This document shows, piece after piece, positions 56,239 to 64,000 of a stretch of 64,000 nt of DNA (position 1 is the first letter of the stretch; each line of letters begins with the position of its first letter). Location of the stretch: contig NC_092794.1 in NCBI RefSeq assembly GCF_918797505.1, positions 76,979,345 through 77,043,344 on the forward strand, in the 5' to 3' direction. A program made the position numbers and the translations under genes. Below the pieces are notes generated by a model, which saw nothing but the letters and a program-made list of their open reading frames with translations, was not told the origin of the DNA and did not search any database. This DNA is from Bemisia tabaci (lineage: Eukaryota > Arthropoda > Insecta > Hemiptera > Aleyrodidae).

Positions 56239-57538
56239 CAGGGTGACCCAGGAGTCCCTTCCACTCTTTCCAAAACTTTACTTAATTAATATTTTGAAAC
56301 GAAACTTTGGGAATGTTTTTAGATCAATGTTGGTACTTAAGGGGGCCCCCAAAATTTTCGAATCCCATATTCCCCATTTTTTTCCAAATAGCACTCCCAC
56401 CCCCCCCCCCCCCCCCCCCCCCCCCTTTGTGACACATCAGTGGAATGCAGGTAGAAAAAGAAAAATGTTGGCACTAACTGGATTTAAAAATCTTGATTTC
56501 TGACAAAATGGCGGCCGGTCAAAGTTCAAAATAATGGAAATTTCACACCTCCGTTTTTGTTGACGGATTTGGATGCGACTTGGCTGCAACCTAACTCGAG
56601 GTCTTCTGCGGACGAGAGAAACGATGCCTTAGTTCTCCAGAAAATTCAGTCCTTTCCAAAATGGCGGCGGTCAAAACAGCGACCCTGACCGGGAATATGT
56701 GGATATGTAGGCTACTTACCTATCGGTGAATTTCCATGAAACTTGGTAACTGAGGGTATTTTGGGACAAAAAAAAACGAATATTTCATTCAAGTTTTGAA
56801 ATTGTGAATAACTGGCGGCCGAGTTTCTTGCGAATCCATCAGTAAACGTCCGTAGTACCAAGTTTCCACCATTTTTCCGCCGCCATTTTGACACTTTGTA
56901 TTTCAAAAATGTATTGCAAAGGAGTCATTTTTTCCAAGCTAGAAATCAAGAGTACCCCGAGTTTGATGCAAATCCATCCGTAAACGTCCGTAATACCAAG
57001 TTTCCGCAATTTTTCCGCCGTCATTTTGAAGTTATTCGAAATTTCAAAAATCCACCGAAATAATCGTTTTCCCCGTGTCGAAATACTTTCGGATACCAAG
57101 TTTCCTGCAAATCCACTGATAAGCAGCCTAAATATTCTACCGCTCTAGGTCACCATTTTAACCGCTGGTTTTATGAAAAGGACAGAATTTTCCGGAAAAC
57201 TAATGCCAGAGTCGTTTTTCTCCTCCCTAAAAAATATCGGATGCCAAGTTGCATCCCAACGATTGACGGAGATGTCAAATTTTCTTTGTTTTGAACTCTG
57301 ACCGGCCGCCATTTTGTCAAAAATGAACATTTTGAATAACGGTTTGCGGGGGGAATCACAAAGTTATCACAAAAAGGGGATGGGGTTGACATTTGAGAAA
57401 AAAATGCCGGAGTCCTTAGCCTCGACCCCGTGGTGGTGGAGGGGGGGGGGGGGCGGCAAAAATAGCTAACATTGATGTATGATTATCCAAAAAGTTTCGT
57501 TTCAAAATAATAATTAGGTAAAATTTAGAGGGGGTGAG
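56239..57538. mobile_element. Foldback element D, CAGGG terminus
   Basis: It begins TA-CAGGGTGACCC. TTTTGAAACGAAACTTT (56293-56309) is mirrored at about 57494-57511 as AAAGTTTCGTTTCAAAA, with a spelling change, and CAAAATGGCGGCCGGTCA (56504) is mirrored at 57297. The centre near 56900 holds further AAGTTTC and CCGCCATTTT modules. A C run at 56400-56425 matches a G run at 57440-57453. The right terminus has eroded. The open frames inside are artefacts. Confidence 0.7.
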
Positions 57539-57559
57539 CCGTGACGAGACTCTCAACAA

Positions 57560-58700
57560 ACAAAAAGGGAGAAAATGGGAAACGCGGGGGGTAGGCCATC
57601 GCATGGACGGTGGTCCAACCCATGAGTTGAGAACAGAAGAAAAGATGAAGTTTGATGGTTTTGTGGCCAGCTGACCACCACAACCCACATTCTATGTAAA
57701 GGAAATAATACCTAAATACCACTCTAAATGGTTGGCTTTTAACTGAAAGTACTCACATTTTACAAAGAAGGGTACGCGGGACGCGGCGCAAATAGCTTCA
57801 AGTGTGTAGAACGACTCGTTGTAGTTCCGAATCCCTCGGCTAAGATATTGGCTGAGGTAGTCGGAACTGCCAACTCGTCAAACTTTGAATTTGGGGCGGG
57901 AAGCCAGGGTTGTCGCAGGCAGAACTTTACAGGGGTGAAAGTGACTTTTGGGACAGCATGTATTTACAGGGTTATCTATAGTTAACTACAACTCCTAAAA
58001 CTGTTTTTCTTATTGGTACAAGAATTTAAAACCTTTGGAATGGTTCTGAATTTAGCAACTTTATAGTCTCCAAAAGTTTCAAATGAAGCATCCATTAAAG
58101 AAGATCGAGGAAATACCTTATTTGAAGGAAAATTTTGGAAATTTGCAAGTCGAAATGTTGATTTTAAATTTAAAAAAAGACGGGATTTTGGCATCTCCGT
58201 TGTTCATGGACAGAATAGGAGACTATAGTGCTGCCGTCCATGCACTAAGTCCGTACTGTGCGAAACATTTCTTTCATTCTTTCTTTCTTTGAAAAAAGAA
58301 ACCCCAAAAACTCTAAATATTAAACGTACGATCATTCACAAATTACTATCCCTAATAAGTTTTATCGTAATTATCACAAATTTGCATCTCCAACAAATTT
58401 TATCGTAAAATCTCCGACAGCATTTTTAATTTCGCAAATCGAAAGGCAAAACAATTTGCGCTATTCACTCGGTACGTACTTTTGGCAGTGGTATTTCGGA
58501 ATGTCGATTGGTCAATTTTGGCGAACCAATACCTGACGGACTATACATCGTCATGTGGTGATCGAAGATTTCGAACAGATGTCCTGAAATCCAGATATTA
58601 TCAATTGATCAATCGACTACCGAATCGTTCTCTAAAGTGCTGAAGATCCACCTTAATCGTGGAAAATATTTTTAGTTTACTATTTTTAGTTATACGATGT
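57560..58700. other. Noncoding stretch upstream of the ZP exons
   Basis: No supported exon. A small hairpin pairs GTAGTTCCGA (57831) with TCGGAACTGC (about 57861). The 5' exons of the ZP-domain gene are not recognisable here and may lie further upstream. Confidence 0.35.
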
Positions 58701-58712
58701 ATATGGTTGCAG

Positions 58713-58930
58713 ATATTGAGGCAGAATGTCAAGACGACTACATGAAGATTCGAATCGGTTTCAACGGCTCTTTTGGAGGCTTGTTATACTCCTCTGGGTA
58801 CTCATACGACCCCGATTGTGTTTACATTAACGGAACTGGCAGAGACTACTATGAGTTCTACATCCAACTCAACCGGTGTGGTACCTTGGGCAAAAACTCT
58901 CGGCAGGAGGATGCTCGGAAAAACCCAGCT
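58713..58930 (+). CDS. ZP-domain protein, internal exon (N-terminal half of ZP-N)
   Basis: A tract ending TTGCAG precedes 58713 and a perfect GTAAGT donor follows 58930. The exon starts at the second base of a codon (phase 1) and ends on a codon boundary. Its product reads IEAECQDDYMKIRIGFNGSF, GGLLYSSGYSYDPDCVYING, and YEFYIQLNRCGTLG. These match the start of an insect ZP domain: first Cys in ECQ, then (F)xGxxYSxG, Cys in PDC, and Cys in NRCGT. ZP proteins polymerise into apical extracellular matrix or cuticle. The upstream exon(s), with signal peptide, were not found. Confidence 0.75.
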
Positions 58931-60964
58931 GTAAGTTTCTAAATCGATGGTTTCTATTTTAGATTCCACGGACGTTTAAGTGATGATCTAAGTATACCTA
59001 TTTCTGCAACTTATAATCGTCTGCAGGTAAAATTGGACGTATCAGAATCAAAAGGAAGTACGTAAGCCCATTGTGAAATTACTTTTGTCTAGAAAACACC
59101 TATAATTATTCAGTATCATATGGCAAACATCCCCGGCACATGGCACATTTAGAATCTACGTAAAAAGTTGATCTAGAAACACTCTTCATAAGTAGGTATT
59201 ATGGATTGACTAGCTGCTCCGGGCGCCCTACGAGCGCCCGGAGCAGCTAGCAATGGTGGTATAGTAGCTTAATTGGAATCGGAGCAATTAGTTGAATCTA
59301 TTTAATAATGATGAATAAAATGTCTGTAACAATACGTGTTGGTAGCAATACGCAATACTGCAGTTAATAAGTCAGGGTCAGTCAAGCCGCAGAGAATAAG
59401 ATACCAGAATATCAAGAAGCTGTGAAGTGGAGCAGCTGAAGGATTGCGAAGGAATGTGGGTGGCGAGTGACGAACGACGATGCGACCCAAACCTCCTTGA
59501 GGTTGGTGGGAGGAAAGCTATACGAAAGAAAACGGAGATTGCCGGAAGAACGTGGCGGAAGGGGTGGCTTAGACCGTAGAGGGGGGATACCTAGGGACGG
59601 GCAAAGCAGGTAGCGGCTGGACGACCGCTCGAAACAGCTGAACTTTACTCGTCGATAAAAGTAAGAAAATTTGAGAAAATTGAAAAAACAATTACATTCT
59701 GCAAATCTACAGATCAGAAGCTTTCATTTAAAAAAAAACCCATGCAAATCGGTCCGGTGGTTCTCTCAAAGTTAATGTCCCAAAATTCGGACTTTAGTCT
59801 GAATTAATGGGAGAAAATTTGAGCCCAGCTAAACTTCACTCGTCGATAAAAGTAAGAAAATTTGAGAAAATTGAAAAAACGATCACAGCCTGAAAATCTA
59901 CAGATCAGAGGCGCTTTCATTCAAAACAAAAATCATCCAAATAGGTCCGGTGGTTCTCTCAAAGTTAACGTCCAAAGATTCGGACCTCCGTTTTAATACA
60001 TTGGAGAAAATTTAAGAAAATTATGGGAGCAAATTTGAAAAAATCGAAAAACAAATTTCAGCCTGCAAATCTATAGCTCAGAAGCTTTCATTTAAAAAAA
60101 ACCCCATGCAAATCGGTCCGGTAGTTCTCTCAAAGTTAATGTCCCGAAATTCGGAACTTTGCATTTTAATATATAGGATACTGAGTCTCGCTTCGGAGAG
60201 TCAAAGAGAGGAAAGTCGAGAAAATGAGAATCGGTAAAACGGGCTTTTTTGAAAATCGCTGAAATTCGCCCTATCTTCGGGGAGGGGGGGGGGGGGATTT
60301 GATATCTCAAGAACGCGGCGTCGGATGGGAAAATCCTCCAAACTAGTTTCTTAGAACGGTGTAAAGGCCCCGTATTCCAATTTTCAGCCAAATCGAAGGG
60401 GGTCGGGTACCGGGCCTGGTTGAGTTGACATCGAATGACCCTCATGAAGTCATGAGAATTTGTGGTATGATCGATTTTCAATTTTTTTATTGCATCAAAC
60501 TCGTCTATGGATGCTGATCAAAAGTCAGCATTGCACCAAAATTTCTACAAGCTACCGTTTTCGTACTATCAGACGAGTTTACTAAGACGAGTACTAAGTT
60601 TTAATAATTCCTTCAATAAAAGGCGGCAGTGTGGCGAAGGCGATGAAGAGTCAACAAAACTCCTCTTTCTCTCTAAACTCGAGAATGTTCATAGATAAAA
60701 CAAAGTAAGAACTCAGCGGATGAGTGGTAAGAAGGGGTGTGAGAAATCTCGCGAACGCGCGTCGGTTGGGAAAATCATTCAAATCAGTTAGGTACTCTAG
60801 GCACTCAGGCTCTCTGCGACACCCAAACACCACATATGCCTATATTTCCAGAGGTTATAGGGAAACTACATATTTAGACCTTGAAGTGTGTTATAGGCAT
60901 GAAACAGGTCTCGAACAAAGATCTTTTCGCCTTTTATTGTTGAATTATCTTTCTCTTTTTACAG
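58931..60964 (+). other. Intron of the ZP-domain gene
   Basis: GT at 58931 (GTAAGTTTC) and AG at 60963-60964 after a pyrimidine-rich TTTCTCTTTTTACAG. The phases on both sides agree (0/0). About half of the 2.0-kb intron is a Helitron (59210-60178). The rest is unrecognised and includes a G run at 60283-60296. Confidence 0.7.
59210..60178 (-). mobile_element. Non-autonomous Helitron, copy 2 (minus orientation)
   Basis: On the minus strand it starts A-TCCTATATATTAAAATGC (60178 downward) and ends with a hairpin plus CAGCTAG-T at 59210. It mirrors 467-1436 almost base for base, including the three internal 170-190 bp units, and has the same length within a base. The insertion lies inside an intron of the ZP gene and has no visible effect on the splice sites. 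Confidence 0.85.
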
Positions 60965-61101
60965 AAAAACCTAATGTGGAACACCGTGACAGTGCAGTAT
61001 AACCCACTCATAGAGGAGGAGTGGGACGAACACTTTAAAGTGACGTGCGAGTACGGCTACGATTTTTGGAAAACTGTGACATTTCCTTTTCTCGACGTAG
61101 A
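60965..61101 (+). CDS. ZP-domain protein, next exon
   Basis: After the TTTTTACAG acceptor, 45 codons plus 2 bases run to GTAAGTTG at 61102. The product begins KNLMWNTVTVQYNPLIEEEW and continues DEHFKVTCEYGYDFWKTVTF, PFLDVE. This matches the second half of ZP-N in insect ZP proteins (an N-T-(I/V)-x-V-Q-x-(D/N)-P-L core and the next conserved Cys). Its phase fits the preceding exon. The exon ends in phase 2; the ZP-C half must lie beyond the window or in unrecognised exons downstream. Confidence 0.75.
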
Positions 61102-61475
61102 GTAAGTTGTAATTTTGAAAATTTTAACCTCACTCATTCAAATTTTTCAAGGGAAAATTCATTTTAGAATTCATTAGTTTCTATGTTTGTCCCTTTTAAC
61201 CCAATAAGAACACATCAATAGTAAATGCTGTACATCAATGACCAATGGTATTTGACTATTTCTGCTGAGATGAACTACGTGCATAAGTACGGTTTGTGTA
61301 CAAAATAGTTCCTTTTAGCGCATATATGTTCAATTACAAACTCGTTTGAACTCCCCAAGAACTTGGAATCCTTTTAAGTTCGGAAATATATTTGATAGTA
61401 CCTACCGATAGCTACGATCGGGAACAACTTGCCTTTATTGCGATTGGTACCTAGCATGTTGAAGCCGACGTGGTA

Positions 61476-62326
61476 TCTATACTATAAGCTCCAAGACCTC
61501 CTAATTTTGCGAAACTGGTAACGCTTAGTTCCAGCGTTCTACCGGGCCGATTTTCATGATTTTTGCGGCTATCGAAGGGCAATTGCCTCTAGATAAGCCA
61601 ACTTTTTTCAGATTTTCAAAATATGGCCCAGGTTTTTTCATATTACGTGGTAAAGTTGCGAATTCTCCCATTTAAACAATGTAAATTTATACTTTTTGTC
61701 ATAGTTCGTTTGAGCGTTCTACCGGGCCGATTTCCATGATTTTTGCGTAAATCGACAGGTAATAGGCCCTAGATGAGCCCGCTGCAATCAGATTTTGGAA
61801 AAAGGACCCAGGGTTTTTTTAAAATCACGTTATAAAAGTGAGTGAGTTTACAGAATGCTCCGGTACTGCTACCGCTATGCGCGGGAGGATGCGCAATGGT
61901 CGAGGAGGTTGCGCAGTAGCTGGGTAGCCTGCGCATCAGCTCTACACTTATCTACACAAGATTCGCACCTACGACTTCATGACGAGCGGTGGCCGAGTCG
62001 TCTAAGACGTAGAATGCGTTCGCTTTGATCACAGTGTGGGTTCGATCTCCGACTCATGAAATCTGAATTATTACCTGACTTTCACTGTTCATTGTTTTAT
62101 TGCAATATTCCATCAAACAGTCATTCCAAAACGCGTCCTTTTAATTTTAAAGTATTTTAAAGTAAAGTTTAAAATTAAAGTATACCCCATATCGTATTTT
62201 TTTAGGGGAAAAATAAAACTAACACTGATAGGAGGGTAAAAATAGGGCCACGAAGCGACCCATTGATGGCGCGGAGCGCCTTCAGGGGGTTGGGCCGCGT
62301 AGCGGCCAGGGGGCGTAGCCCCCTAG
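61476..62326 (+). mobile_element. Non-autonomous Helitron of a second family, carrying a tRNA-like sequence
   Basis: It starts A-TCTATACTATAAGCTCC, a classic Helitron 5' end, and ends with a GGGGGC-GTA-GCCCCC hairpin followed by CTAG and T. Two internal copies of CGTTCTACCGGGCCGATTT (61535 and 61715, period 180) resemble the internal units of the other Helitron family in position and style. It lies in the intron after the second ZP exon. A related 3' end is at 25165-25205. Confidence 0.8.
61975..62061 (+). tRNA. tRNA-like sequence (Leu/Ser-like), probably a pseudogene inside a Helitron
   Basis: GTGGCCGAGTCGTCTAAGAC fits the A box and D arm of a class II tRNA (Leu or Ser). GTGGGTTCGATCTCC fits the T arm with B box. 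The ends TTCATGACGAG and CTCATGAA can nearly pair. No normal anticodon stem is apparent, so a functional tRNA is unlikely; it may serve as a Pol III promoter. Confidence 0.45.
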
Positions 62327-63186
62327 TAAATATATTATCAGCATGGTTCAAACATGGTACCCTCATGGTGTCAACCTCGTAAAATTGCCCAATCATGGCC
62401 AGCATGGTACCAACATAAAACAATATCGAGCCCGAATTGATACCGTGTTAATACCATGTTTATACCATTTTTTTCATCAACATGGTACCATATTTCACTT
62501 ACAAACAAGGTCTTGCCACCTTTAACGGTACTACAATCAGAATCCGCACTGCACCCGCACTGAGCCTATCTTCCACCAACCACCCCAGTTTAACGTGAAA
62601 ATCCGACGGATTGCATGATGTTTCTACAGACTTTCGCATATTGGCACATTGGCACATTGCCGCACACTTACCGTGTTGGACGTTTTCACATACATCCCAA
62701 CGAACTTCCGTCACATAAGTCAATACACGGTAACGCCGCATTCCCCTTGCCGATGCTCGGGTGTATTTACTTCGCCGTTGTTCGCCAAATTTTTAAGGCT
62801 CAAAGTATCATTTATCCAAAAATCCGATCAGTGACAAATGGTGATACTTTCAAGCCTCGAAAGCCCCAAAAATATGTAGAGGCTAAGATTTAAGGTTTCG
62901 TCAATGCTTATTTGCGAGGTGATATGACGATCTTGAGTTTTAATCGAATTGATTTTTGACTTTTTTTTTAAATCCTAGATGCAAGACATCCTCCTTAAAA
63001 TGGTTTCTAAAGACGAATAGTCAGATTCTGAAGATATTATTAATCCCCAAAATTGGAAGATGATAAATACTGCAGTTCTACTTTGACATAGGGCCATTTA
63101 CACCCGACGTATCTAAATATGAACACGGACAGCAGGAGTGGGTAGGAACGGGAACTATATAGTTGCCAGATTTTACCTCTTAAATA
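62327..63186. other. Noncoding stretch with clustered ATGGTAC phrases
   Basis: Between 62342 and 62492 the phrases CATGGTACC, ATGGTGTCAAC and ACCATGTT recur in both orientations, giving a locally palindromic patch. No further ZP exon was recognised. Confidence 0.4.
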
Positions 63187-64000
63187 CAGGGTTATCCAAA
63201 AGTCACCTACCACTCCTGTGACTTTTTCCGTAATCGACATAGAAATTTGAAACGTTGGGGATGTTCCTAGATCTAAAGTAGCAACTTTTTGGTTCCTCCA
63301 AAAATTGAGGGGGCGACATCTAAGATGGGGGGGGGGGTAAATTTTTTCAATTGAAAACCCCCCATCTTTGTGACACCATTTTCGAAAGACAATACAAGTA
63401 GAAAAACGTTGGCACAAGCCGCAGGTTAAAATGTCGATTTTTCACAAAATGGCGGCCGGTTAAAGTTAAAAAGAAACAGAAATTTGGAATCTCCGTTTTT
63501 ATTGACGGATGTATATAAAACTTCGGATGGCAAAATGGACCAAGCAATCAAAGAACGGAATCTGCAGGGGAGGAAAGCCATTAGAATGATGAATGGTATT
63601 CTCTGGGACCAGACAATATCCTAGCTTAACAAAAAGAGAATTTATACTTCCATCATCAATAGCATATTAACCTATGGCAGCGAGGTATGGCAGTTGAAGA
63701 AACGGTCCCAGCCGTGGCAGAAAACGTAGAGGACGCCTGCCAAATCGTGGATTGAGGGAATAAGGCAGGGAATGAGGAGATGCGATCTGCCGGAGGAGCT
63801 CTCAGGATCGCAGGGTCGCGATCAGTGGCGGTTGGGTGTCGCAGAGCGCACAGAAGCGCTATAAGAGCGACTTATTATTATTATTAGTAGTAGATAAAAC
63901 TTGATATCCGCGGATTTTTGGGGAAGAGAAAAACGATTCTGGCATTAATTTTCCGAAAAAGTCAATGCATTTCAAAATGACGAGGTTAAATGGAGTCCAG
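63187..64000 (+). mobile_element. Foldback-type element E, left part (runs off the window)
   Basis: It begins TA-CAGGGTTATCC and carries the same ordered phrases as foldback D: GATGTTCCTAGATC, a G run (63328-63340), TTTGTGACACCATTTTCG, and CAAAATGGCGGCCGGTTA at about 63446. It resumes after an inserted LINE fragment with TAAAACTTGATATCCGCGG. The second arm lies beyond 64000. Confidence 0.6.
63525..63893 (+). mobile_element. RTE/CFDP2-like LINE 3' fragment with 9-bp target duplication
   Basis: The translation GKMDQAIKERNLQGRKAIRM, MNGILWDQTIS, LTYGSEVWQLKKRSQ parallels residues 365-425 of the reverse transcriptase at 40264-41685. A 3' region with a (TTA)n tail (63871-63889) follows. Flanking ATAAAACTT is present at 63516-63524 and 63894-63902. 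It is a heavily 5'-truncated copy with an internal stop. Confidence 0.8.

Overview
This is eukaryotic nuclear DNA, almost certainly from an arthropod and probably an insect. It is AT-rich and intron-bearing, with spliceosomal GT-AG junctions, a ZP-domain gene, and dense layers of Helitrons, jockey-type and RTE/CFDP2-like LINEs, a Penelope-like element, tRNA-derived SINEs, hAT-like and other MITEs and giant inverted-repeat (foldback) elements. A hemipteran genome is my guess; nothing in the window fixes the species. There is no sign of bacterial operons, rRNA or CRISPR. Most open frames in the window are chance frames inside repeats. | Layout. 1-2.1 kb: two-copy tandem repeats around an intact non-autonomous Helitron (467-1436). 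2.5-2.9 kb: a hAT-type MITE with an 8-bp target duplication. 4.0-7.15 kb: a broken Penelope-like retroelement on the minus strand (reverse transcriptase, GIY-YIG region and a hammerhead-like motif), split by a 1.6-kb foldback element. 7.9-8.8 kb: two MITEs. 9.35-10.18 kb: a long polypyrimidine tract. 11.3-12.1 kb: a G/C-run-rich inverted repeat. 13-33 kb: mostly noncoding, with dispersed MITEs, two SINEs, tandem repeats and hairpins. 33.64-38.89 kb: a giant palindrome with almost no spacer. 38.9-48.2 kb: the remains of a virus-like or Polinton-like element. It has a small secreted/membrane protein on the minus strand, a repeat array, and a decayed protein-primed type B DNA polymerase on the plus strand. 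Its repeat array was later invaded by an RTE-like LINE and by a TIR transposon that encodes a transposase-like protein without its catalytic core. 48.4-56.0 kb: a decayed jockey-type LINE, carrying a MITE and apparently split by a second giant foldback. 56.2-57.5 kb: a third foldback. 58.7-61.1 kb: two consecutive exons of a ZP-domain host gene, whose introns hold a Helitron (59210-60178) and a second Helitron family that carries a tRNA-like sequence (61476-62326). 63.2 kb to the end: the start of another foldback, with a short LINE copy flanked by a 9-bp duplication. | How it fits together. The only host gene I can defend is the ZP-domain gene. Elsewhere the interest lies in the order of insertion: foldback into Penelope, foldback into the small membrane-protein gene, LINE plus TIR transposon into the repeat array of the polymerase element, MITE and foldback into the jockey LINE, and LINE into foldback. 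The oddest objects are the virus-like element with divergent genes, the core-less transposase with palindrome-packed terminal repeats, the long foldbacks that share 130-bp modules, and the hammerhead-like motif.
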